A DNA stretch of 64,000 nt. It comes from Hymenobacter citatus. GTDB lineage: Bacteria > Bacteroidota > Bacteroidia > Cytophagales > Hymenobacteraceae. The DNA is taken from NCBI RefSeq assembly GCF_014333615.1, contig NZ_JACSCY010000008.1, positions 124,001 through 188,000 on the forward strand. The letters run 5' to 3'. Both the position numbers and the translations under genes were made by a program. The notes beneath the pieces were generated by a model that saw only the letters and a program-made list of their open reading frames with translations, did no database searches and was not told the origin of the DNA. How positions within the stretch are numbered: position 1 is the first letter of the stretch; the number at the start of each line of letters is the position of its first letter. Shown one piece after another: positions 47,185 to 55,583 of the stretch.

Positions 47185-48363
47185 CTACTCGTCGCCCTGG
47201 CCTTTGGTCAGCTCGGCTTGCAGGAAGTAGGCGCCGCGACGCACCAGTTGGGTGGTGTCGCGCACCTGGTCTAGCAGCGTGACGGCCACGGCGCCGTGCT
47301 GGGGCTGGCCCGCCCGCAGCTGCACCCGCCGGAAAGTGCTGCCCGCGCTGTCGGTGGCTGTGCGCACGAAGGCGTAGCTCACCTCCCCATCCTGAATAAT
47401 GGCGTCTTCGGGTAGGGTGCGCTGGCGGCGCCCGCCCGTCTGGATGCGCGCCGACACGTATTGGCCGGGCAGCAGGTCGTCGCGCTCGGGCTCCAGGTGG
47501 GCGTGCACGCTCACGGTACGGTCGTTGTCGTCGAAGGCCTTACCTACCAGAAAGATGCGGGCCGTCATGTTGTCGGGCGAGCTGCTGTTGGGGATGTTGA
47601 ACAGGATGCGCTGGCCCACCTTCACGCGGGCAATGTCCTTCTCAAACACCTTCAATTCTAGGTGCAAATCGGAGCGGTCTACTACTTCCACCAGCACGTC
47701 CTGCGGCCCCACGTACTGGCCAGGGTTGATGTTCACGGCGCGCACAAACCCACCCACCGGGGCCGTAAGCGGCACGGTAGGCGCAATGTAGCCGCCATCC
47801 AACCGCGCCACCGACAGGCCCAACATCCGCACCTGGGCGGCCAACGCACGCAGGGCAGCCTGCTCGGTCTGGTAGTCGGCCTGGGCTTGTTGAAGCTTGC
47901 GCTTGGCGCCTACGTCCTCGGCATCGAGTATTTGCTGGCGGTCCAGCTCCTGCTGCAAAAAGCGCAGGCGGGCACGGCTTTGCAGGTAGTTCTGTTGCAG
48001 TTGCAGGTAGTCGGGGTGGCGCAGCACGGCCACCGTGCCGCCGCGCTTGATAAACTCGCCCGGCAGCACGTTTACCTTCTGCACGTACCCGCCCATCACT
48101 GCCGAAATAGACGCCATATTCTGGGGCGGCACGTCGATGAGGCCATTGGCCGGCACATCGGTGGTCATTTCTTGGTGGTCGAAGGTGCCAATCTCGATGC
48201 CCGCAGCCTGCGTTTGGGTAGGGCTGAGAGTCAGTTGATTAGGCGCAACAGGCTTTTCTGTGGCCGCAGCCGCGGCGTGAGCTTCTTTGGTTTCCTGAGG
48301 GGTAGAGTTGCAGGCTGCTGTGAGGCAGGCGCATAGCAGGAGGAGCAGGCGGAAGGACCTCAC
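47185..48363 (-). CDS. RND efflux periplasmic adaptor (CusB/CzcB type), lipoprotein
   Basis: The protein has 392 residues from a GTG at 48363, which gives a lipoprotein signal (VRSFRLLLLLCACLTAACNS, lipobox LTAAC). The frame stays open to an ATG at 48513, but those 50 extra codons are read through an inverted repeat (R13) and look unrelated to any adaptor. The adaptor core shows ASISAVMGGYVQKVNVLPGE (lipoyl half), a coiled hairpin (YLQLQQNYLQSRARLRFLQQ) and LTAPVGGFVRAVNINPGQYV (second lipoyl half). It bridges the inner-membrane pump and outer-membrane channel. It is the last gene of a metal-efflux operon (minus strand) after the CusA fusion. Confidence 0.88.
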   Translation of the reverse strand: MRSFRLLLLLCACLTAACNSTPQETKEAHAAAAATEKPVAPNQLTLSPTQTQAAGIEIGTFDHQEMTTDVPANGLIDVPPQNMASISAVMGGYVQKVNVLPGEFIKRGGTVAVLRHPDYLQLQQNYLQSRARLRFLQQELDRQQILDAEDVGAKRKLQQAQADYQTEQAALRALAAQVRMLGLSVARLDGGYIAPTVPLTAPVGGFVRAVNINPGQYVGPQDVLVEVVDRSDLHLELKVFEKDIARVKVGQRILFNIPNSSSPDNMTARIFLVGKAFDDNDRTVSVHAHLEPERDDLLPGQYVSARIQTGGRRQRTLPEDAIIQDGEVSYAFVRTATDSAGSTFRRVQLRAGQPQHGAVAVTLLDQVRDTTQLVRRGAYFLQAELTKGQGDE

Positions 48364-48479
48364 CCCCCGGCCCCCTCTCCTCGGGGAGAGGGGGAGCCAC
48401 AGCAGCGCATACGCATGCCAGGCGGTAGAAAATCGTTCGGCTCCTCTTCTCCCCGAGGAGAAGGGGCCAGAGGGTGAGG
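48358..48479. repeat. Inverted repeat R13 in the 5' part of the adaptor reading frame
   Basis: CCTCACCCCCCGGCCCCCTC continues to CTCGGGGAGAGGGGGAGCC; the right arm GGCTCCTCTTCTCCCCGAGG ends GGGTGAGG. The arms are imperfect copies. The left end meets the GTG start codon. Confidence 0.88.
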
Positions 48480-48550
48480 ATACAGGCGGTGCATTAAACA
48501 GCGAGAAAAGCATATAGCGAAGTCGTTGAAATCAAAAAGGAAATCTGTTT

Positions 48551-48729
48551 AGGCCGTACGCCCTCGCTCGGCTGTGCCGAGTGAGGACTATGCTCCAGCA
48601 GCTTTGCTGCGTGCGTCTGCTCCATCTGCGCCACGCACGCAGCTTCGTACAAGCGGTGCAGACGGATTCGGGGCAGAGCCCCTCAAGCATAAAGCTCACT
48701 CGGCACAGTCGAGCGAGGGCGTACGGCCT
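48551..48729. repeat. Inverted repeat R14 between pump and adaptor genes
   Basis: AGGCCGTACGCCCTCGCTCG continues to GCTGTGCCGAGTGAG (48551-48585) and is mirrored at 48695-48729. An inner repeat pairs GCTGCGTGCGT with ACGCACGCAGC. It ends one base before the stop of the pump gene. Confidence 0.88.
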
Positions 48730-48730
48730 G

Positions 48731-51700
48731 CTATTCCTCCGTGCCCGTGAGGGCCTGGAGCTGGAATAGCAGTTGGTTGTAGCGGCTCACCTGGTCGAGG
48801 TAGGCTTGTTGGATTTGCCAGGCGGGCTCGGTATTCACCACGTAGGTCACGTACTCCACATCGCCGGCGCGGAAGCTTTTCTCGGCCGTGCTCAGCACTA
48901 GGCGGGCCTGGGGTAGGGCCACGGTTTCGTAGTAGCGCAGGGAGGCGCGGGCGCGGGCCAACTGCTGGCGCAGGGTGCGTAGTTGGCTATTAAGCTGCAC
49001 AGTGTAGTAGTTGAGCTGGTTGGTAGCATACTGCTCGCCTAATCGGGCTGCGGCAATGCGCGCCTTTTGGACCCCGCCCAGCAGCGGCACCGCCACGCCC
49101 GCCTGTGCCACCTGGTAGCCGCCTACCCGGCTGATACTCTGATTGAAATAACCCACCCGCAAATCAGGCAGGCGGCGCAGCTTCTCCACCTTGGTTTGTT
49201 GCTGACTGATGGTTACCTCCTGCCGCAGCAGGCCCAGGGTAGGGTTGGCATCGGGCGAGAGGGCCACGGTGTCGGCGGGGTTGATGGTGGCTACCACGCT
49301 GGCCGCGGTATCCACATCCACGGGGGTAGGGTAGCCCAGCAGCACGCCCAGTTGCTGGCGCTGCACCTGCACATCGGTGAGCAGGGTGAGCAGCTGGTTT
49401 TGCAACTCCAGCATCCGGGCCTCGGCGGCCACCTGCTCCAGGCGGTTGGTTTCGCCTACCTGGTAGCGGATGCGGGCGGCGTGGGCGGCGCGGCGGTAGA
49501 GGCTATCCTGGCGGCGCAACAGCTGCACGCGACGGTAAGCAATCAGCAAATCGTAGTAGTCAGTACGGATGACGCGGGTTAACTCGCGGCGTTGGGTGCG
49601 GGCACGCTGCTCGGCGGCACCCGTCTGGTTTTCGAGCAGGCGCTTCTGAGCTGCGTAGAGGGTAGGGAAGGCCGTTTGCTGGATGATGTTGAAGCTCTGG
49701 TCGGTGGAAGCATCCGAAATCTGTCCGCGCTGGTAGTCCAGCACCGTGCGCGGCACGTCGTAGCCGGAGCGGTTCAGGGCCTGCTGCCGGCGCACCTCTA
49801 GCGCCGCCGACTGCACCAGCAGACTCTGCCCCAACCCTGCCTGCAACGCCTGCCCCACCGACAGCGGCCCGGTAGGCGGCGCCACGGCGGTTTGCCCGGC
49901 TGTGCTACCCAGCGTGTTTTGGGCCGCGGCCGCGCGGGGTAGGAGCAAACCTGTCAACGCGACCAGCATCATCAATAAAGTAGTAGCTGGTCCGATGCGT
50001 GGCGTTTCCGGGGCCGGTTTATGATGGTGTTTCAGCTCTTCCTCGGCTTGCTGCGCTTCCTCTTGCTGCTTCTCAGCCGCTTCTTCGGCTTCGGCCGTAG
50101 GGCTCGGCTCGCCATCTTTGGTGAAATAGGTGTAGAGCACCGGCAGCACTACCAGCGTGAGCAGGGTAGCCGAAATCAAGCCCCCAATCACCACCGTAGC
50201 CAACGGTTTCTGTACCTCCGCGCCGGCTGAGGTAGACAGGGCCATGGGCAGGAAGCCCAGCGAGGCCACCGCCGCCGTGAGCAGCACTGGCCGGAAACGC
50301 TCGGCAGTAGCACGCAGAACCCGTTCGCGCACGTCGTGCACACCCTCGGCGGCCAGCTCGTTTAGGCTGGCGACCAGCACAATCCCATTGAGTACGGCCA
50401 CCCCAAACAGCGCAATAAACCCTACCCCCGCCGAGATACTGAACGGCATCCCGCGCAGCCACAGGGCCAGCACGCCGCCAATAGCCGCCAGCGGAATGCC
50501 CGTGAAAATGAGAGCCGCCTGCTTCATGGAACTGAACGACAGGTAGAGCAGCGTAAAAATCAGGAGCAATGACACCGGCACGGCAATGGTGAGGCGGGCC
50601 TTGGCACGCTGCAAATTCTCAAACTCGCCCCCGTATACCACCGTGTAGCCCGTGGGCAGCTTCACGCCCTGCTGAATCTTCTGCTGAATTTCCTCCACCA
50701 GACTCTGAATGTCGCGGTTGCGCACGTTCACGCCAATGTTGATGCGGCGCTGGGCGTCGTCGCGGGAGATTTGGGTAGGGGCGTTGCGGTATTGCACCTG
50801 GGCCACCTCTTCCAGCGGAATTTTCTGGCCGTTGGGCAGGTCCACGTAAAGGCGGCGCAGGTCGGCGAGGCTGGTGCGCCGGGCCGAGTCGAGGCGCACG
50901 ACCAGGTCGTAGCGGCGCTCCTTTTCGTATACCTGCCCGGCCACGTCGCCCGCGAAGGAGGCGCGCAGCAGCGTGTTCAGGTCTTCCACGCGCAGCCCGT
51001 AGCGGGCCAACTTAGCGCGGTCGTAGGTCACGCGCATCTGCGGCAGGCCCACAATCTGCTCCACCTTCAGGTCGCCTACCCCCGCCAGGGGCCGGATGAG
51101 CGCGGCGGCCTGGTTGGCCTTTTCGTATAGTACTTCTAGGTCATCGCCGTAAATTTTGATGCTGATATCCGACTTCACGCCCGAAATCAGCTCATTAAAC
51201 CGCATCTGAATGGGTTGCTGAAACTCCAGGTTGATGCCCGGAATACCAGCCAGCGCCTCCTGCATCTTCTCCGCCAGCCCCTCGCGCGAGTGCGCCGAGG
51301 TCCATTCTTCCTGATTTTTCAGAATCACAATCTGGTCGGAGTCTTCCAGCGACATAGGGTCGGTAGGGATTTCGGACGTGCCGATTTTGCCCACAATCTG
51401 CTGAATTTCAGGAAACTCGCGCAGTAGGGTTTTCTGCACTTTGGTGGTGGTTTTGATGCTCTGGTCCAGTGACGAGCCCGGCGCCAGCGTCACGTTTACG
51501 GCAAAGTCGCCCTCATCGAGCTGCGGAATAAACTCACCGCCCATTTTCAGGAAAATAGCCACGGCCCCCACCAGCAAGGCCACCGCCGCGCCCACCACAA
51601 TAGGCCGGATGCGCAACGCCCCCCGGATGATGGGGTCGTAGCCGCGGTGCAGGGTGCTCATGATGCGGTCGGCCAGGGTGCCTTCCTCCTTAATGTCTTT

Positions 51701-53212
51701 GCGCAAGGCCCAGGCGGCTACGGCCGGCACGTAGGTGAGGCACAGAATCATGGCTCCGATGATGGCAAAGCTCACCGTGAGGGCCATGGGGCGGAACATC
51801 TTGCCCTCTACCCCAGTCAGCGACAGGATGGGGAAGTACACAATCAGAATGATGAGCTGCCCGAACAAGGCCGAGCGCATCAGGCGCGTGGCGGCGGTTT
51901 GGGCCACCTGGTCCATGGTCTCGTTGGCGGCCCGCTGCCGCTCGTGCACTAGGTGAAAAATCATAGCCTCCACAATAATCACGGCCCCGTCCACAATCAG
52001 CCCGAAGTCCAGCGCGCCGAGGCTCATCAGGTTGGCCGATACGCCGAACACCTTCATCATGGCCAGCGCAAACAGCATGCACAAGGGAATCATGGCCGCC
52101 ACCACCAGGCCAGCGCGCAGGTTGCCCAGCAGCACCAGCAGCACAATTATCACGATGACGCCGCCTTCCAGCAGGTTTTTGCTGACCGTGTGAATGGCTT
52201 TGTCAATGAGTTTGGTGCGGTCGAGGAAGGGGAGCACGCGCACGCCGGCGGGTAGGGCTTTTTCGATCTGCGCCACCCGCTCCTTCACGTTTTTGATGGT
52301 GGCCTCGGAGCTGGCGCCCTTCAGCATCAGCACAATACCGCCCACGGCCTCGCCCTGGCCGTTGCGCGTCATGGCGCCGTAGCGCACGGCGTGGCCAAAC
52401 TGCACGGTCGTCACGTCGCCTACCAGCAGGGGCACGCTGCCCACTTGCTTCACCACAATCTGCCGGATGTCGTCCAGGGATTCTACCCTACCCTCGCCGC
52501 GGATGAAGTAGGCATTGGGGCCGCGCTCCAGGTAGCTGCCGCCGGTGTTGCCGTTGCCGGTTTGCAAGGCCTGCATCAGCTCGGGCAGACTCACGCCGGC
52601 CGAGGCCAGCCGCTCGGGGTTCACACTCACCTCGTACTGGCGCACGTAGCCGCCGAAGCTGCTCACATCTACCACGCCCGGCGTGCCGGATAGCTGGCGC
52701 TTCACAATCCAGTCCTGCATGTCGCGCAGGGCCGAGAGGGAGTACTGGCCTTTGTACTTGGGGTCGACTTCCAGTGAATACTGAAAAATCTCGCCCAAGC
52801 CCGTGGTGATGGGCGCCATAGTAGGCGTGCCTAGCCCCGCGCCCAGGTCGGCCTGGGCCGTGGTGAGCTTCTCGGCCACCAGCTGGCGCGTGAGGTAGGT
52901 GTCCACGTCTTCCTCAAACACCACCGTGATAACGGAGAGGCCAAAGCGCGAAATAGAGCGAATTTCACGCACGTTGGGGATGGTGCGCAGCTGCAATTCC
53001 AGCGGAATGGTGAGCAACTGCTCCACCTCCTGCGCCGCCAGCGCCGGCGACTGGGTGATGACCTGGACCTGGTTGTTGGTGACGTCGGGGATGGCATCCA
53101 GCGGCAGGGTAGTGGCCGCGTAGCCGCCCCAAGCCACCAGGGCAAGCAGCATCAGAGCAACAAGGAGCTTGTTGCGGATACTTAGGGCAATAATTCGGGA
53201 GAGCATGAGCAA
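48731..53212 (-). CDS. CusA/CzcA-type RND pump fused to a TolC-like outer-membrane channel
   Basis: The protein has 1493 residues in one frame. The first 1040 or so are a heavy-metal RND pump: helix at 11-30, LGALDFGLIVDGAVIIVEAM in TM4 (the HME-type D-D-E signature), two large periplasmic loops, and a second set of six helices. A charged linker (about 1040-1090, with EAEEAAEKQQEEAQQAEEEL) follows. Then comes a hydrophobic segment, LLMMLVALTGLLLPRAAAAQ, that looks like an internal signal peptide. The final 380 residues are an OEP/TolC repeat pair (QALQAGLGQSLLVQSAALEV and later). It exports metal ions, probably copper, silver or zinc group, from periplasm or cytoplasm. Single-chain pump-channel fusions occur in Bacteroidota. 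Confidence 0.93.
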   Translation of the reverse strand: MLMLSRIIALSIRNKLLVALMLLALVAWGGYAATTLPLDAIPDVTNNQVQVITQSPALAAQEVEQLLTIPLELQLRTIPNVREIRSISRFGLSVITVVFEEDVDTYLTRQLVAEKLTTAQADLGAGLGTPTMAPITTGLGEIFQYSLEVDPKYKGQYSLSALRDMQDWIVKRQLSGTPGVVDVSSFGGYVRQYEVSVNPERLASAGVSLPELMQALQTGNGNTGGSYLERGPNAYFIRGEGRVESLDDIRQIVVKQVGSVPLLVGDVTTVQFGHAVRYGAMTRNGQGEAVGGIVLMLKGASSEATIKNVKERVAQIEKALPAGVRVLPFLDRTKLIDKAIHTVSKNLLEGGVIVIIVLLVLLGNLRAGLVVAAMIPLCMLFALAMMKVFGVSANLMSLGALDFGLIVDGAVIIVEAMIFHLVHERQRAANETMDQVAQTAATRLMRSALFGQLIILIVYFPILSLTGVEGKMFRPMALTVSFAIIGAMILCLTYVPAVAAWALRKDIKEEGTLADRIMSTLHRGYDPIIRGALRIRPIVVGAAVALLVGAVAIFLKMGGEFIPQLDEGDFAVNVTLAPGSSLDQSIKTTTKVQKTLLREFPEIQQIVGKIGTSEIPTDPMSLEDSDQIVILKNQEEWTSAHSREGLAEKMQEALAGIPGINLEFQQPIQMRFNELISGVKSDISIKIYGDDLEVLYEKANQAAALIRPLAGVGDLKVEQIVGLPQMRVTYDRAKLARYGLRVEDLNTLLRASFAGDVAGQVYEKERRYDLVVRLDSARRTSLADLRRLYVDLPNGQKIPLEEVAQVQYRNAPTQISRDDAQRRINIGVNVRNRDIQSLVEEIQQKIQQGVKLPTGYTVVYGGEFENLQRAKARLTIAVPVSLLLIFTLLYLSFSSMKQAALIFTGIPLAAIGGVLALWLRGMPFSISAGVGFIALFGVAVLNGIVLVASLNELAAEGVHDVRERVLRATAERFRPVLLTAAVASLGFLPMALSTSAGAEVQKPLATVVIGGLISATLLTLVVLPVLYTYFTKDGEPSPTAEAEEAAEKQQEEAQQAEEELKHHHKPAPETPRIGPATTLLMMLVALTGLLLPRAAAAQNTLGSTAGQTAVAPPTGPLSVGQALQAGLGQSLLVQSAALEVRRQQALNRSGYDVPRTVLDYQRGQISDASTDQSFNIIQQTAFPTLYAAQKRLLENQTGAAEQRARTQRRELTRVIRTDYYDLLIAYRRVQLLRRQDSLYRRAAHAARIRYQVGETNRLEQVAAEARMLELQNQLLTLLTDVQVQRQQLGVLLGYPTPVDVDTAASVVATINPADTVALSPDANPTLGLLRQEVTISQQQTKVEKLRRLPDLRVGYFNQSISRVGGYQVAQAGVAVPLLGGVQKARIAAARLGEQYATNQLNYYTVQLNSQLRTLRQQLARARASLRYYETVALPQARLVLSTAEKSFRAGDVEYVTYVVNTEPAWQIQQAYLDQVSRYNQLLFQLQALTGTEE

Positions 53213-53343
53213 ATAGGCAAAGCCGCGCTTCGCCGGAATACGACCTAGCCCCGGCGCGCTTACCGCATACGGCAGGCGCGGCCACGGGTAGCCGGGTTGG
53301 TTTTAGAAGGAGAGGGGAGGCTGACCGGCCACATGAACCGGCT

Positions 53344-53513
53344 GGGGTAGGGGCGACTTGCAGCCGCCCGCGGGGTAGGGTAGGGCTAGGACTAGTGATC
53401 CGTCAGAAATAGGCAGCCTGTCAGCAAGTAGCTGCTTCCTAGTATGAACGGTGTGCCGAATACTAGCAACGGCACCCAATAGTCCTGCGAGCGGCTGCAA
53501 GCCGCCCCTACCC
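53344..53513. repeat. Inverted repeat R15 between small protein and pump genes
   Basis: GGGGTAGGGGCGACTTGCAG continues to CCGCCCGC (53344-53371). It is mirrored by GCGAGCGGCTGCAAGCCGCC and CCTACCC (53487-53513). It ends two bases before the stop of the small His-rich gene. The remainder of the 303-base gap (53213-53515) holds no gene. Confidence 0.85.
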
Positions 53514-53515
53514 AC

Positions 53516-53923
53516 TTAGGCCCGTGGTGGTTGCAATAGCGCCCTGCTAAAGCTGAAGGCATACGACGTGGCTTCGCTGACGCGATGAGCCGGCGCGGGC
53601 CAGTGTACGCGCAAGGGCACTACCACGGGCCGGGCCGGCAGCACGTAGGCCGCCATCACGCAGTCGTGGTGGCTGTGCAGCGGCAGCTTTTGGTGCTCAA
53701 TGTTGTGCTGGGCCGAGTGCGCGTGCAGGTAGTGCGTGGTATTGGGGCTGTAGTGCAGCACCAGAAACTCGCTCAGCGACAGGCTGCCACCTGCCACGGT
53801 GTGGTGGTATTGGTAGTGGTCCAGCAGCTCGGGCAGCTTCGTCAGTTCCGACAAATCATTTTGCGGAATCAGGCTGCCCGCGAGCATCAAGAACGCTAGA
53901 AAGAAAGCCAGCACGGATTTCAT
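53516..53923 (-). CDS. Small secreted His-rich protein at the head of the metal-efflux operon
   Basis: The protein has 135 residues with a signal-like N-terminus (MKSVLAFFLAFLMLAGSLIP). The mature part is rich in His, with clusters HYQYHHTV, HYLHAHSAQHNIEHQKLPLH and HSHHDC. The single Cys lies in SHHDCVM. Such a composition fits periplasmic metal binding or sensing. It precedes the CusA fusion and adaptor on the same strand. I know no named family for it; the role is inferred from composition and position. A -7 box lies five bases before its ATG. Confidence 0.65.
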   Translation of the reverse strand: MKSVLAFFLAFLMLAGSLIPQNDLSELTKLPELLDHYQYHHTVAGGSLSLSEFLVLHYSPNTTHYLHAHSAQHNIEHQKLPLHSHHDCVMAAYVLPARPVVVPLRVHWPAPAHRVSEATSYAFSFSRALLQPPRA

Positions 53924-53928
53924 GCGAG

Positions 53929-53936
53929 CAAAGGTA
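53929..53936 (-). promoter_or_regulatory. Candidate -7 box directly before the His-rich gene
   Basis: The minus strand reads TACCTTTG, ending five bases before the ATG at 53923. If used, the operon's message would be leaderless or nearly so. Confidence 0.45.
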
Positions 53937-54124
53937 CGGCAGAAAGCCCGTTTGTGTGGGGAGGTATCCTTAGAATTGGCTTAAGTTGGGTGCCAACGCA
54001 GGCAGCGGTTCCAGTAATTCGCCATCGAGCTGAACACTATTTCAAAGAGTAGTACCAACTTCAGTGCAACTTTTGCGTAGGTGCACTCTACCCCACGGCT
54101 CATTGCTCTTGGGAAACTGCTACT

Positions 54125-55390
54125 ATGCAAAAAATCCTGTTCCTGGGCAGCCTGCTGCTGTTATTGCTGTGGTGGCCATCCTCCGCCGCTGCGTATTCGG
54201 TGCTCACGCACCAAGCCAACGTCGACTCGGTGTGGCGGCGCTGCCTGGTGCCGCTGCTGGCTAAGCGCTACCCTGGCGCTACCCCGGAGGAGTGGAAATC
54301 GGCCAAGGCGTATGCCTACGGCGGGTCCATTATTCAAGATATGGGCTACTACCCGTTCGGCTCCAAGCTATTCACCAATTTGGCGCACTACGTGCGCAGC
54401 GGTGACTTTGTGCAAAATATGCTGAACGAGGCCCACGACCGGGAGGAGTACGCCTTTGCCCTGGGCGCGCTGGCCCACTATGTGGCCGATATTAAAGGCC
54501 ATTCCGAAGGCACCAACCGCGCCATGCCCTCGGTGTACCCCAAGCTGGCGGCTGAGTTTGGCAATTACATCACCTACGAGCAGGCGCCCATTCAACACAC
54601 GCAGCTGGAGTTTGCCTTTGATGTGGTGCAGCTAGCCGCTGGGCGCTACCGCTCCGATAAGTACCACGATTTTATCGGCTTCAAGGTGGATAAAGACCTG
54701 CTAGAGCGGGCTTTCCAGAAAACCTACGGCCTGGAGCTGGGCCAGATTGTATTCAACGTAGACCTAAGCATCAGCGCCTACCGCTTCTCGGTGATGCAGC
54801 TGATTCCGACGGCCTCGCGGGCGGCCTGGCATGCCGAGCGCAAGAATATCAAGAAGCTGGACAAACGCGCCCGTCGCCGCGACTACGTGTACCGCGTGAA
54901 CCAGCGCGAATATCGCCGCGAGTTCGGCACCACTGATTTCGACAAGCCGGGCTTCGGGGCCAAAATTCTGTCAAAAGCCATTCAGGTGCTGCCCAAAATT
55001 GGCCCGCTCCGGCCCTTTGCCTTCAAGCTGCCCACCCCCGAGGCGCAGAAGTTTTTCAAGGAAAGCTTTCAGCAAGTGATGGAGGACTACTGCAAAGTGC
55101 TGACGAAAACCAAAACGCTGGCCGCCGAGCAAAATCCCGACCTCCCCAACTATGACTTCGACACGGGCCACGCCACCAAGCTAGGCGAGTACCCGCTGGC
55201 CGACGAAACCTACGGCGAGCTACTCCGCAAGCTGCACGACAAGAAGTTTGAAGGCATGACCCCCGAGCTGCGCCAGAGCATCCTGGCGTTCTTCTCCAAC
55301 ACCCCGCCCCAAAAGCCCGCCGACGAAGACGAAAAAAAGAAAATAGAGCAAACCGAAGCGGCCCTAGCCGATTTGCGAGCGATGAAGTAG
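54125..55390 (+). CDS. Zinc-dependent phospholipase C-family protein
   Basis: The protein has 421 residues with a signal peptide (MQKILFLGSLLLLLLWWPSS, then AAAYSVLTH). The mature N-terminus starts near YSVLTHQANVDSVW, so the conserved Trp/His ligands of the PLC/P1-nuclease fold are near the N-terminus as expected. GSIIQDMGYYPFGSKLFTNL and LGALAHYVADIKGHSEGTNR carry further metal-binding Asp and His residues. The C-terminal third is basic and helical, ending in a Lys/Glu-rich tail. It may cleave phospholipids in the envelope; activity is inferred. The stop is followed directly by palindrome R9. Confidence 0.82.
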   Translation: MQKILFLGSLLLLLLWWPSSAAAYSVLTHQANVDSVWRRCLVPLLAKRYPGATPEEWKSAKAYAYGGSIIQDMGYYPFGSKLFTNLAHYVRSGDFVQNMLNEAHDREEYAFALGALAHYVADIKGHSEGTNRAMPSVYPKLAAEFGNYITYEQAPIQHTQLEFAFDVVQLAAGRYRSDKYHDFIGFKVDKDLLERAFQKTYGLELGQIVFNVDLSISAYRFSVMQLIPTASRAAWHAERKNIKKLDKRARRRDYVYRVNQREYRREFGTTDFDKPGFGAKILSKAIQVLPKIGPLRPFAFKLPTPEAQKFFKESFQQVMEDYCKVLTKTKTLAAEQNPDLPNYDFDTGHATKLGEYPLADETYGELLRKLHDKKFEGMTPELRQSILAFFSNTPPQKPADEDEKKKIEQTEAALADLRAMK

Positions 55391-55570
55391 GGTAGGAGGG
55401 TGTGAGGGTGTGAGGGTAGGAAGAAAAAAGCGTGTGTCATCCTGAGCTTGCGAAGGACCTTATGCCAGTTGAACGAGTCGTTGTGACGAATATCGTTCTG
55501 ACGTGATAAGGTCCTTCGCAAGCTCAGGATGACACGCGCTTTTTTCTTCCTACCCCCACACCCTCCTACC
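55391..55570. repeat. Palindrome R9 with extended arms, filling a convergent gap
   Basis: The core TGTGTCATCCTGAGCTTGCG continues to AAGGACCTTATG and is mirrored through GTCCTTCGCAAGCTCAGGAT. Outside it, GGTAGGAGGGTGTG and GGTAGGAAGAAAAAAGCG are repeated inverted on the right, with one 8-base unit extra on the left. It begins right after the phospholipase C stop and ends 13 bases before the TolC stop. It shares a core with R2. Confidence 0.9.
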
Positions 55571-55583
55571 TTTCTACCCTAAA

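Noticed and set aside
53303..53515. 70-residue minus-strand frame inside repeat R15
   Set aside because: It is made entirely of the inverted repeat and its loop; no signal, domain or start context.
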